Source: Anaerotignum faecicola
Lineage (GTDB): Bacteria > Bacillota > Clostridia > Lachnospirales > Anaerotignaceae
Reading direction: 5' to 3'
NCBI RefSeq assembly: GCF_003865035.1
Contig: NZ_BHVZ01000014.1
Location: forward strand, 62,001 to 126,000
Length of the DNA stretch: 64,000 bases
A model generated the notes under the pieces. It was not told the DNA's origin. It searched no databases and was given only the letters and a program-made list of their open reading frames with translations. Shown in pieces: positions 1 through 8,040 of the stretch (within the stretch, counting starts at the first letter, position 1; each line of letters opens with the position of its first letter). Both the position numbers and the translations under genes were made by a program.

Positions 1-855
1 GCGGCGGTCAGCGGTTCTTTTGGTGTGTCATGGCTTTTTGGGGCAATCCGTGCCGATGGCGGCTATACACCTGAGGGGGGCAGCCGGCTCAAGCTGAGGG
101 TGCTTTGGTTTACACCTGTCGGCGGCGAGGAGAAGCCCAAAAAGAAGAAAAAGAAGAAGAAAAGGAAAGAGCCGGAGCCGATAGAAATACATGCGGCGGA
201 AAGGGAGCCGGAAAAGGAGAAACCAAAACAGGCACTAAAGCAAGAACCGAAGCAGCCAAAGCAGGCACCGAAGCAGTCGGAGCCGAAAAATCAGGCGAAG
301 CCGCAGAGAATGGCGGAAAAGCAGCCGAAAACCATGCGGCGTGTAAAGCTTTCGGAGATTGCGGAGAAGCCGCCTGAGCCGGAGGAAATCGAGGACGATG
401 CCTTCTTTACGGGAGAGGAGCAGGAAAAAGCAGAGGAACCGGAGAAGAAGGAGAAAATTCCCCCGATTCTAAAGGAGCTTTGGAGCATTGAGGATAAAAA
501 GCAGATTTTCAAGGCATTTGGGAAGCTGTTGAAGCGGCTGTTGAAGGGAATTTTGCCGGGGAATTTCTTCCTCAAGGCAACCATCGGGACGGGAGACCCG
601 CCGACAACAGGCTATCTGCTCGGTCTGGCAGGGATTTTGGTTGCGAAATTCGGTAATGACATACAGATAAAAGGAGACTTCACGAAAGCAACCGTGGAGG
701 ATATTGAAATACGGGTAAAAGGAAAAATTGTACTCGGCAGGCTGCTTTGGGCAGTGCTTGCCTTTGGGCTGACAAAGCCCGTCAGAAGGGCAATCCGAAA
801 GGAAATCAGATATTTCAGAGGGAAAAAGGCGGATGCGAAAGGAGAAACAGCATGA
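1..855 (+). CDS. DUF2953 domain protein (YtfI-like), 5' end outside window
   Basis: The reading frame is open to the first base of the window, so the N-terminus is missing; the GTG at 25 is probably internal. The visible N-terminal part (SGSFGVSWLFGAI) is typical of DUF2953 proteins, which lie directly upstream of ytfJ in many spore formers. The middle is a low-complexity Lys/Glu/Pro-rich stretch (a run of eight or more lysines near 135-165, then K-E-P repeats to about 470), probably a cytosolic charged linker. The C-terminal part (about 550-855) ends in a hydrophobic segment followed by an arginine-rich tail. The stop overlaps the ytfJ start (ATGA), indicating translational coupling. The function of DUF2953 is unknown; a sporulation link rests on the neighbour. 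Confidence 0.8.
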   Translation, partial: AAVSGSFGVSWLFGAIRADGGYTPEGGSRLKLRVLWFTPVGGEEKPKKKKKKKKRKEPEPIEIHAAEREPEKEKPKQALKQEPKQPKQAPKQSEPKNQAKPQRMAEKQPKTMRRVKLSEIAEKPPEPEEIEDDAFFTGEEQEKAEEPEKKEKIPPILKELWSIEDKKQIFKAFGKLLKRLLKGILPGNFFLKATIGTGDPPTTGYLLGLAGILVAKFGNDIQIKGDFTKATVEDIEIRVKGKIVLGRLLWAVLAFGLTKPVRRAIRKEIRYFRGKKADAKGETA

Positions 856-1250
856 GCAAGGATTTTAATGAGGCGGTAGATGTATTATTTCATAAAGTAG
901 ATGATCTGGTATCTACAAAAACGGTTGTGGGGGATGCTATTGTAGTTGGCGATATGACGCTTTTGCCCCTGATTGATGTGGCAGTGGGCGCAGGAGTCGG
1001 CGCAAAGGAAAGTGCCAATGCGGCAGGCGGCATGGGAGCAAGAATTACCCCCTCCGCCATTCTGATGATTCGCCCCGACGGAGTGCAGCTTATCAATGTG
1101 AAGAATCAGGATGCGCTTTCCAAGCTGATAGATATGGCACCCGGAGTGGTCAATAAGCTGAATTTCGGTGCTGTGTTCAGTGGCAGAAACAAAAAAGACA
1201 GGGCACAGGAGGAAGTGAAATTTGAGGAGGAAACCATTATAGAGGAATAA
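852..1250 (+). CDS. ytfJ: GerW family sporulation protein YtfJ
   Basis: A 132-residue protein matching the YtfJ/GerW family: an N-terminal helix (DFNEAVDVLF) followed by a glycine-rich core (VVGDAIVVGDMTLLPL, then a VGAGVGAKES-like stretch) and a conserved LINVKN segment. In Bacillus the family is made in the forespore and affects spore germination with GerA-type receptors. The ATG at 852 overlaps the TGA of the upstream DUF2953 gene; a longer in-frame start at 747 would sit inside that gene and lacks a ribosome site. The last 20 residues are acidic. A Card1-like gene follows 24 bases later on the same strand. Confidence 0.9.
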   Translation: MSKDFNEAVDVLFHKVDDLVSTKTVVGDAIVVGDMTLLPLIDVAVGAGVGAKESANAAGGMGARITPSAILMIRPDGVQLINVKNQDALSKLIDMAPGVVNKLNFGAVFSGRNKKDRAQEEVKFEEETIIEE

Positions 1251-1274
1251 ATTGCCGAAAGGAGAGAGTCCTGT

Positions 1275-2474
1275 ATGAAGGTTTTGATTGAATTATATGA
1301 TAAGGATACGCTGAAAAATATCGTTGCACCGCTGACCCTGCGGCCCGATAGGGTGGTGTATCTCTATGATAAGGGAATGGACGATAGGGATGCGTTTCGT
1401 TCTCTGGTGACCTGCTTTCAGAAAAACATGCCCAATATCGTTGTGGAGGATATCCCTGTAGACATCAGCTCTGTGAAAACCCTGCGTGCGGCGGTCTGCC
1501 GTGTGGCAGAGCGGTACGAGGCGGCAAACTGCACGCTGGAGCTGACGGGCGGCAGTGAGCTGATGATGATTGGCGCATATCAGGCAGGGCTTGAAATGGG
1601 AATTCGCATGGTACATACGGATTTGGTGAAGGGCTGCATTACGGATATTGAAACGGATGAAAAGCTGACGGATATTGCAACGCTGACGCTGGAGAACTTC
1701 ATTGATGCCAAGGGCGCGTGCTTTATGGGGGAATCCCATCAGCCGCCGAAACCGGAACGCTATGATGCCATCAACAATATGGCACGGTTTTTGTTCCGTC
1801 ATCTGCGGGATTGGAAGGTAACCTGCAGCTGGCTGCAGACGGTAGCGGCGAGAGGCTTTTCGCATGATTTGCAGATGGAAAGCCGCAGAAATATCCATAC
1901 CAAAAGCGGAAAGCCTGTTTCCCCGAAGGATGAAATTCTTCTGGAATTTGAGAAAAACGGCTTTTTCAAGAAGCTGAGTCTGGATAAGAATGGGATTTGG
2001 ATACGGTTCAACTCCTTGCAGGATAAGCAATACTGCATCAACTACGGCGTATGGCTGGAATTATATGTCTATGTGGCGGCGGCAAGCAGCGGTGCGTTTG
2101 AGGATGTAAAGCTTGGAACGATGATTGACTGGAATGTGTATGACGGGCTGAAAATCGGCGGAAACGAAATTGACGTTATGCTGATGGAGGATTCCCTGCC
2201 TGTTTTCATTTCCTGCAAGCTCAAGGATGCGGATACTGCGGCACTGAATGAGCTGCTGATTGCGAAAAAGCGGTTGGGCGGCTGGTTCTCCAAGGGGATT
2301 ATTGTAACCTTCAGCAGAGAAAAGCAGGAGGGCACGGGGACGTATCAGCGATGTAAGATGCTTGGGCTGGAAATGCTCGATGAAAGGGATATTCTGGCGG
2401 TGGATTTTCGGGAGCGGCTGGTGCGGACGATTCGTGAGCATGATCTTATCAGTCTGAAATGGAAGAAGGTATAA
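1275..2474 (+). CDS. Stand-alone Card1-like (DUF1887) CARF-nuclease protein
   Basis: 399 residues resembling the DUF1887/Card1 family, in which a CARF domain senses cyclic oligoadenylate and a PD-(D/E)xK fold cleaves nucleic acid. Residues 1-150 form an alternating beta/alpha CARF-like domain with a TGGSELM loop at 91-97 (the family usually has TGGTKLM). Residues 160-250 look like a helical linker. The nuclease-like part has GVWLELYV (E262), NEID (E298, D300) and FISCK (S313, K315). The usual E-x-K is therefore S-x-K, which may be a subfamily form or may reduce activity. The ribosome site AAAGGAGAG precedes the ATG. No cas gene or CRISPR array is visible in the window. The gene follows ytfJ closely and may share its transcript. 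Confidence 0.75.
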   Translation: MKVLIELYDKDTLKNIVAPLTLRPDRVVYLYDKGMDDRDAFRSLVTCFQKNMPNIVVEDIPVDISSVKTLRAAVCRVAERYEAANCTLELTGGSELMMIGAYQAGLEMGIRMVHTDLVKGCITDIETDEKLTDIATLTLENFIDAKGACFMGESHQPPKPERYDAINNMARFLFRHLRDWKVTCSWLQTVAARGFSHDLQMESRRNIHTKSGKPVSPKDEILLEFEKNGFFKKLSLDKNGIWIRFNSLQDKQYCINYGVWLELYVYVAAASSGAFEDVKLGTMIDWNVYDGLKIGGNEIDVMLMEDSLPVFISCKLKDADTAALNELLIAKKRLGGWFSKGIIVTFSREKQEGTGTYQRCKMLGLEMLDERDILAVDFRERLVRTIREHDLISLKWKKV

Positions 2475-2532
2475 GGGGGAAGCCCCGGGTCGAAACAGGG
2501 TTTCGGCTTTGATATAAAAGGAGGCGGATGCC

Positions 2533-3138
2533 TTGGCAAAAAAGAATACCAGAAACACCAAGAGCCGTATCGTTTCGGCGGCATGGAAGCTATTCTATGA
2601 AAACGGCTATGATGATACAACGGTGGAGGAAATCGTAGAGGAGTCTGGAACCTCCAAGGGCTCCTTCTATCATTATTTCAGCGGCAAGGATGCCCTTTTA
2701 AGCTCCCTTTCCGATTTATTTGATGATAAATATCAGGAGCTGATTCCGACGCTTGACCCCGAAATGGACAGCTTTGAGCAGTTGATGTATCTGAATCGGG
2801 AGATGTTTCTGATGATTGATGACAGCATTTCCCTTGATTTGACGGCAAGGCTTTATGCCTCTCAGCTGATTACCACGGGAGAAAAGCACCTGCTCGACCA
2901 TAACAGAATCTATTACAAGCTGCTGCGGCAGATTGTGACGGAGGGACAGAAGAAGGGCGAGCTCAGAGAGGATGTTTCCGTGAACGAAATTGTAAAGGCG
3001 TATGCGCTCTGTGAGCGTGCGCTGATTTATGACTGGTGCATCAGCAACGGGGATTATTCCCTTTGCCAATACGCAAAAAGCATGATGCCTGTTTTTTTGA
3101 ACAGTTTTCGTGTGAAAAAAGCGAAAAACGGCGAATAA
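2533..3138 (+). CDS. TetR/AcrR family transcriptional regulator
   Basis: 201 residues. The N-terminal 50 form a TetR helix-turn-helix (SRIVSAAWKLFYENGYDDTTVEEIVEESGTS split over two helices, then KGSFYHYFSGKDALL), the family signature. The rest is an all-helical ligand-binding domain with no recognisable ligand motif. A TTG start at 2533 is chosen because AAAGGAGG lies 8 bases upstream and the product begins MAKKNTRN; no closer ATG is in frame. It is followed by an imperfect hairpin and then by a sodium/proline symporter gene on the same strand, which makes that gene a plausible target. Confidence 0.88.
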   Translation: MAKKNTRNTKSRIVSAAWKLFYENGYDDTTVEEIVEESGTSKGSFYHYFSGKDALLSSLSDLFDDKYQELIPTLDPEMDSFEQLMYLNREMFLMIDDSISLDLTARLYASQLITTGEKHLLDHNRIYYKLLRQIVTEGQKKGELREDVSVNEIVKAYALCERALIYDWCISNGDYSLCQYAKSMMPVFLNSFRVKKAKNGE

Positions 3139-3182
3139 TAAAAAAGATTTTTTTTCGGATAGAAATAAGTTCTGGAAATCGT

Positions 3183-3232
3183 ATAGTCAGAAAAGATTGA
3201 AATTGCAGTCTTTCTGGCTATTCTTTGTTTTG
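3183..3232 (+). terminator. Imperfect hairpin after tetR
   Basis: TAGTCAGAAAAGATTG can pair with CAGTCTTTCTGGCTA across a 6-base loop with one bulge and G-U pairs, followed by a T-rich run. It probably ends the tetR transcript. Confidence 0.45.
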
Positions 3233-3243
3233 TCGTTCTGTTT

Positions 3244-3273
3244 TTTGTTCGGACTTTGTTCTGTATTTTGTTC
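3244..3273 (+). repeat. Three direct repeats TTTGTTC upstream of putP
   Basis: TTTGTTC occurs at 3244-3250, 3255-3261 and 3267-3273, spaced 11 and 12 bases, about one helical turn. They lie just upstream of a possible -10 (TATGAT/TAGAAT near 3284-3294) of the symporter gene, so they may be an operator for a dimeric or cooperative regulator. This is inference from spacing and position only. Confidence 0.4.
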
Positions 3274-3351
3274 TGGTAAAAAGTATGATAGAATAGCCGC
3301 AAAAGCAAGACGAAACAGAAAAAACAAGAAACGAAGGAAGGGTAAAGTAAC

Positions 3352-4896
3352 ATGATTTCAGCAAAGGTTTTAATCATGCTCACAATTCTGGTCTATCTGG
3401 GCGGCATGATTATCATTGGGATTTATTGTTCCAAGAAAAATGAAAATGTAGGCGATTTCTATCTGGGCGGCAGAAAGCTTGGCCCATTTGTTACGGCAAT
3501 GTCCGCAGAGGCATCGGATATGAGCAGCTACTTATTGATGGGGCTGCCCGGTCTGGCATATTTAAGCGGTGTGGCGGATGTTGGCTGGACGGCAATCGGG
3601 CTTGCCATCGGTACATATCTGAACTGGTTGGTTGTCGCAAAGAAAATCCGTATTTATACACACAGACTGGATGCCATTACAATTCCGGATTTCTTCTCCC
3701 GTCGATATCATGATGAGAAGAATATTCTGATGTGCATTGCGGCTGTGGTTATCATTATTTTCTTCATCCCCTATACAGCAAGCGGCTTCGCTGCATGCGG
3801 CAAGCTGTTCAGCACCCTGTTTGGTGTGAATTATATTCCTGCCATGGTCATCAGTGCGATTGTTATTGTGCTGTATACCGCGATGGGCGGCTTCCTTGCA
3901 GCAAGCACCACAGACCTGATTCAGGGGATTGTGATGAGTATTGCGCTGCTGATTATCGTATTCTTCGGGATTCATATTGCAGGCGGCTTTGATGCCGTAA
4001 TGGATAACGCAAGAAGCATGACAGGCTATCTGAGCCTGACCATGACACACGATCCCGTCAGCAAGACCGCATCTCCCTACGGCTTCCTGACCATCTGCTC
4101 CACATTGGCGTGGGCATTGGGCTATTTCGGTATGCCCCATATTCTGCTGCGCTTCATGGCGATTGAGGATCATAATAAGCTGAAATTATCCAGAAGAATT
4201 GCGGTTATCTGGGTTGTCATTGCGATGGGTGTTGCCATTCTGATTGGTATCATCGGGAATGCGATGACAAAGGTTGGCGCGGTTCCCCTTCTGGAGGGCA
4301 GTGCATCCGAAACGATTATCGTATGCATTTCCGACCTGCTGAGCAAGCATGGCTGCCTTGCGGCAATCGTTGCAGGTATTGTGCTTTCCGGTATTCTGGC
4401 GGCAACCATGTCCACGGCGGATTCTCAGCTTCTGGCGGCATCCTCCAGTATTTCCCATAACCTTTTGGGCGGCTTCTTCCGTGTGAATATTTCCGAAAAG
4501 GCGGCAATGCAGGCGGCAAGAGTTTCCGTTCTGGTAATTTCCGTGATTGCAGCCTTCATTGCGAGAGACCCCAACAGCTCCGTTTTCGGTATCGTATCCT
4601 TCGCATGGGCAGGCTTCGGTGCGGCATTCGGCCCCGTTGTGCTGACAGCGCTGTTCTGGAGACGCTCCAATAAGCAGGGCGCACTGGCAGGCATGATTGT
4701 CGGCGGTGTGATGGTATTCGTATGGAAATATCTGATTCGTCCCATGGGCGGTATCTGGGGCATTTATGAGCTGCTGCCCGCATTCCTGCTGGCTCTGGCG
4801 GCAATCATTATTGTCAGCCTTGCAACACAGGCACCCGAACAGGCTGTTCTGGAAGAATATGACGCAGTGACAAAGGAACTGAAAAACGAAAAATAA
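3352..4896 (+). CDS. putP: Sodium/proline symporter (SSS family)
   Basis: 514 residues, the usual PutP length. About 13 membrane segments are visible. The N-terminus holds the family pattern YLGGRKLGPFVTAMSAEASDMSSYLL in overlapping form, with the sodium-site serines, followed by LMGLPGLAY, a core diagnostic of proline permeases within the sodium/solute symporter family. The later STADSQLL motif also fits PutP. It imports L-proline with sodium. The start is the ATG at 3352 behind AAGGAAGGG. It appears monocistronic, with a hairpin terminator downstream, and may be controlled by the TetR regulator upstream. Confidence 0.9.
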   Translation: MISAKVLIMLTILVYLGGMIIIGIYCSKKNENVGDFYLGGRKLGPFVTAMSAEASDMSSYLLMGLPGLAYLSGVADVGWTAIGLAIGTYLNWLVVAKKIRIYTHRLDAITIPDFFSRRYHDEKNILMCIAAVVIIIFFIPYTASGFAACGKLFSTLFGVNYIPAMVISAIVIVLYTAMGGFLAASTTDLIQGIVMSIALLIIVFFGIHIAGGFDAVMDNARSMTGYLSLTMTHDPVSKTASPYGFLTICSTLAWALGYFGMPHILLRFMAIEDHNKLKLSRRIAVIWVVIAMGVAILIGIIGNAMTKVGAVPLLEGSASETIIVCISDLLSKHGCLAAIVAGIVLSGILAATMSTADSQLLAASSSISHNLLGGFFRVNISEKAAMQAARVSVLVISVIAAFIARDPNSSVFGIVSFAWAGFGAAFGPVVLTALFWRRSNKQGALAGMIVGGVMVFVWKYLIRPMGGIWGIYELLPAFLLALAAIIIVSLATQAPEQAVLEEYDAVTKELKNEK

Positions 4897-4910
4897 AAAA
4901 TAAGCATTGA

Positions 4911-4948
4911 AAATCCCTCTGCTGAATGAATGCGGCACAGGGATTTTT
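4911..4948 (+). terminator. Rho-independent terminator of putP
   Basis: AAATCCCT pairs with AGGGATTT across a 20-base loop, followed by a T run. Confidence 0.65.
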
Positions 4949-4990
4949 TGTTTGCAGAAAAAATTTCTCTGCTTGTTCTTCTTTAAAAAA

Positions 4991-5019
4991 TTGAAAAAGA
5001 GAGAAGGTATCTGTATAAT
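4991..5019 (+). promoter_or_regulatory. Sigma-A promoter for the SDR gene
   Basis: TTGAAA (4991-4996) and TATAAT (5014-5019) are separated by exactly 17 bases and lie 39 bases upstream of the SDR GTG start. Confidence 0.8.
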
Positions 5020-5057
5020 GGATACAGATAAAGAAAATGACAAAGGGAGGAACTGTT

Positions 5058-5807
5058 GTGAAAGCATTGATTACGGGCGCAACGAGCGGCATCGGGCGTG
5101 AAATGGCGAAAATATTGGCTGTACGGGGCGTGGATTTAATCATTGCCAGCAGGGACGAAAAAAAGATGAAAAGCCTTGCCAAGCGGCTGCCTGTGGCAGT
5201 GCGGACGATAGCCGTGGATTTATCCAAAGCAGAGGACTGCTATCGGCTGTATGACGCGGTAAAGGCGGAAGAAATTGATATCCTCATCAATAACGCAGGC
5301 TTCGGGGCGTATGGCGCAACATGGGATGTTCCGCTGGAAACGGAGCTGAATATGCTGGATTTGAACGTGCGCGCGGTGCAGATTCTGACAAAGCTGTTTC
5401 TGGCAGATTTCCGTAAGCGTGGCAGTGGGCGTATCCTCAATGTGGCATCCTCTGCGGGCTTTCTGGCAGGGCCGCTGATGTCCGGCTATTATGCGACAAA
5501 GGGCTATGTGCTGCGGCTGAGCGAGGCCATTTCCGAGGAGCTGCGGCAGGAGGGAAGTCGGGTGACAGTGACGGCTCTCTGCCCCGGACATGTGGAGACG
5601 AATTTTGATGCGCGCGCAAAGGTACGCCGTTCCATTGGCGGCGTTTCCGCGAAAAGAGTCGCGCAGGCAGGGATAGAGGGGATGCTCCGCGGCAAGGTGG
5701 TTGTCCTGCCTGGGGCATTGATGAAAATGACCTATGTCGGAGAAAAGCTTTTACCTGAGTCATGGATGCTGAAAATTGCCTATCGGGCACAGGCAAGGAA
5801 GGGTTGA
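5058..5807 (+). CDS. SDR family NAD(P)-dependent oxidoreductase
   Basis: 249 residues with the classical short-chain dehydrogenase layout: cofactor motif TGATSGIG at 5-12, NNAG, an ASSAG serine and the catalytic YYATK (Y-x3-K). The closest general group is the DltE/YqjQ-like reductases, but the substrate cannot be read from sequence. The GTG at 5058 is preferred over the in-frame ATG at 5037 because AAAGGGAGG ends 8 bases before it and the product then starts directly at beta-strand 1. The YihY gene begins 5 bases after the stop, so the two are co-transcribed from the promoter at 4991. Confidence 0.85.
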   Translation: MKALITGATSGIGREMAKILAVRGVDLIIASRDEKKMKSLAKRLPVAVRTIAVDLSKAEDCYRLYDAVKAEEIDILINNAGFGAYGATWDVPLETELNMLDLNVRAVQILTKLFLADFRKRGSGRILNVASSAGFLAGPLMSGYYATKGYVLRLSEAISEELRQEGSRVTVTALCPGHVETNFDARAKVRRSIGGVSAKRVAQAGIEGMLRGKVVVLPGALMKMTYVGEKLLPESWMLKIAYRAQARKG

Positions 5808-5812
5808 ACCGT

Positions 5813-6643
5813 ATGCAAAGAGTAAGGCGAGTTTTGAAAAATACCGTCCGCGGTTATATCACGAAGGATGTCGGCAAGCGAGCAGCTTCACTGACGTATT
5901 ATCTCCTGTTTGCGATTTTCCCCTTTCTGGTTGCGCTGATTTCCATTTTGGGGTTGCTGCATCTGCCGATGATTTCGCTTGAGGGCGAGGCGGCGGCGTT
6001 TCTGCCTGCGGATGTAATCACGCTGCTGAACCGGACGATTACCCACATGACGGAGGCATCCAATGGGGCAATTTTCACCTTTGGTGTGGTGTTTGCGCTG
6101 TGGTTTCCGTTTCGGGCGGTAAGAAATATGACAGAGGAGGTTTCGGATATCTATGGCGGCGAAAAGCCGACGCATCATACGCTGCGGGTGCTGCTGCTGG
6201 CAATATTCATTCTGTTTCTGATTCCTGCAATGCTGTTTCTGATGATTATCGGGGACTCTGTTTTGAACTATGTGGCGCAGTTTCTGCCGATTACGGTGGA
6301 ATTTATCTCCTTCTGGACAAAGGCGCGTTTCCTTTCCATGGGCTTTGCGCTGATTCTGTTGACCTCGGCAGTGTATTATCTTTCGCCGAGTCAGCCGCCG
6401 AAGTGGCGATATATCTTCCCCGGGGCGCTGCTTTCTACATCCTTCTGGATGCTGTATTCCGTATTTTTCTCGTATTATGTAGACCACATGGGGAACTATT
6501 CCGTGATTTACGGCTCTATCGGGGCAATTATCGCCTTCCTCATCTGGCTGAATCTTTCGCTGACGGCACTGCTTCTGGGGGCAGTGTTTAATCAGGCGTT
6601 GCGCGAAACCGCCGCTCATGAAAAACTTTCTTCCGAAATCTGA
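5813..6643 (+). CDS. YihY/BrkB family membrane protein
   Basis: 276 residues with an N-terminal cytosolic helix (KDVGKRAASLTYY) and six predicted membrane segments, matching the YihY/virulence factor BrkB family; ALLSTSFW and the DHMGNYSVIYGSIG stretch near the end are characteristic. The family is an integral inner-membrane protein of unknown transport role, despite its old label as ribonuclease BN. The ATG at 5813 is chosen behind AAGGAAGG; an upstream in-frame ATG at 5762 lies inside the SDR gene. It forms the second gene of a two-gene operon. Confidence 0.85.
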   Translation: MQRVRRVLKNTVRGYITKDVGKRAASLTYYLLFAIFPFLVALISILGLLHLPMISLEGEAAAFLPADVITLLNRTITHMTEASNGAIFTFGVVFALWFPFRAVRNMTEEVSDIYGGEKPTHHTLRVLLLAIFILFLIPAMLFLMIIGDSVLNYVAQFLPITVEFISFWTKARFLSMGFALILLTSAVYYLSPSQPPKWRYIFPGALLSTSFWMLYSVFFSYYVDHMGNYSVIYGSIGAIIAFLIWLNLSLTALLLGAVFNQALRETAAHEKLSSEI

Positions 6644-6671
6644 GGATTTTACTGGATTTTTTCAGATTATA

Positions 6672-6680
6672 TGGTATAAT
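6672..6680 (+). promoter_or_regulatory. Extended -10 promoter for the TolC-like gene
   Basis: TGGTATAAT (TG-N-TATAAT) lies 36 bases before the start codon. The -35 region at the proper distance is weak, which fits an extended -10 promoter. Confidence 0.6.
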
Positions 6681-6716
6681 TAGTTTTAGTTTAAAACGAA
6701 AAATGGAGGTTGAGCA

Positions 6717-7928
6717 ATGAAAAATATGTTATATAAGGCAAAAGGCGCACTGGCGCTGACCCTTGCGGTGAGCATCTGCGGGGCGCAGTGTGTGCCTGTG
6801 TTTGCGGCTGAGGCTCTTTCCGCGGCGCAGCAGGGCGTGCAGGTGACACCTGTGAAGGAGCTGACAGAGGAGGAGAAGGCGGCATTGCAGCTGCCGAAGC
6901 TGACCGCAGAGGAAGCATTGGCGAAGGCGAAAAAGCATAGCCCCGACCTGAGAGAAATTCAGGATACCTTGGATTATCTGGATGATACGCTGGATGACAT
7001 CGACAGAAGCGCAGGCGGCACGGTTACTGTGCCAAATGTGGAATATAAAAAATGGGTGAATGACGGCTGGCAGAAGGTTGTTTCTGCTGTTTATCAGGCA
7101 GAGCAGGGCAAAAAGCAGGCAAGAATCGGCGAGGATCTGCAAAACCTTGGTCTGGAGGTTTCCGTAAAATCCTATTTTACCTCCATCAAGAGTAATGAGG
7201 ATACCTTGTCTCTGACGAAGAAAAACGCTGAAATCCAGAAAAAGCTGTATGAACAGGGGCAGGAAAAGAACCGTCTGGGCCTTCTGAGCAAGTATAACCT
7301 GAATCAGCTGGAGATTGCGGCAAAGCAGGCGCAGGATAATGTGGCACTGCTGGAGGCAAGCATGGAGCAGCTTTACATCAAGCTGAATGATCTGATGGGT
7401 GAAAAGGCAGATGCCCGTTTTGAATATGTCTATGACGTTACCTATACGCCTTATAAGCTGAGTCTGCCGATGGAGCAGTATCTCAACGCGGCACTGAAAA
7501 AGGATCTGACCATTCAGCTGAAGGAGCTTGCATTGGATTCTGCGAAGTTTACGAAAAACTATGTTGGTGAATCGAATACGCGTCTGGATTCCAATACACA
7601 GGAATATAATTATGACACCGCAAAGCGTAATCTGAAAACGGCAAAAACCGATAAGGAAATGGCAATCCGCAATGCGTATCTGCAGCTGCAGCAGATGGAA
7701 ACACAGATTACCTCTGCACAGTCCTCTCTGACAAAGGCACAGGCAGATTACCGTGCGGCGCAGATTAACCTGCGGGCAGGCAATGTGACAAAAACAGCTG
7801 TAGAGCAGGCAGAAATGGGCGTTGTTTCCGCACAGAACAGCCTGAATCAGTTGATTTATAATTACGATATGCTGGTATTTACCTTTGAAAACCCCAGTCT
7901 TCTGGGCAACACTGCACAGGCGCAGTAA
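6717..7928 (+). CDS. TolC-like exported coiled-coil protein
   Basis: 403 residues. It has a signal peptide (basic MKNMLYKAKG, hydrophobic core, cleavage near VFAAEA), then long heptad-rich helices. EEALAKAKKHSPDLREIQ near residue 60 and repeated helical hairpins with AQ-rich segments to the end match the outer-membrane efflux/TolC fold in its two-repeat helical part. Export is well supported. In a single-membrane Clostridia cell there is no outer membrane to span, so the function of this family branch is unknown; wall or spore-coat associated roles are possible. No adjacent MacAB/ABC partner is visible. The ribosome site is AATGGAGG. Confidence 0.7.
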   Translation: MKNMLYKAKGALALTLAVSICGAQCVPVFAAEALSAAQQGVQVTPVKELTEEEKAALQLPKLTAEEALAKAKKHSPDLREIQDTLDYLDDTLDDIDRSAGGTVTVPNVEYKKWVNDGWQKVVSAVYQAEQGKKQARIGEDLQNLGLEVSVKSYFTSIKSNEDTLSLTKKNAEIQKKLYEQGQEKNRLGLLSKYNLNQLEIAAKQAQDNVALLEASMEQLYIKLNDLMGEKADARFEYVYDVTYTPYKLSLPMEQYLNAALKKDLTIQLKELALDSAKFTKNYVGESNTRLDSNTQEYNYDTAKRNLKTAKTDKEMAIRNAYLQLQQMETQITSAQSSLTKAQADYRAAQINLRAGNVTKTAVEQAEMGVVSAQNSLNQLIYNYDMLVFTFENPSLLGNTAQAQ

Positions 7929-7944
7929 AATAGAAATAAAATTC

Positions 7945-7984
7945 AAAGAAGTCTTGAACAGAACTGTTCGGGGCTTCTTTTTTT
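7945..7984 (+). terminator. Terminator of the TolC-like gene
   Basis: AAAGAAGTC...GAACAG pairs with CTGTTC...GGCTTCTTT, followed by a T run. Confidence 0.8.
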
Positions 7985-8013
7985 GCATAGATTTCCTTTT
8001 CCTTCACAAACTA
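7985..8013 (+). promoter_or_regulatory. Candidate sigma-G promoter of the ger operon
   Basis: GCATA (7985-7989), 17 bases, then CAAACTA (8007-8013) fits the forespore sigma-G pattern (GHATR, N17-18, CATWHTA) with one -10 mismatch. It lies 27 bases before gerAA. GerA-type operons are known sigma-G targets in Bacillus. Confidence 0.5.
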
Positions 8014-8040
8014 GGAAAAATGGTTGGGCGGTGAAAAGGG

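Noticed and set aside
130..470. Lys/Glu codon repetition in the DUF2953 gene as a DNA repeat
   Set aside because: It is protein low complexity (charged linker) without regular DNA periodicity.
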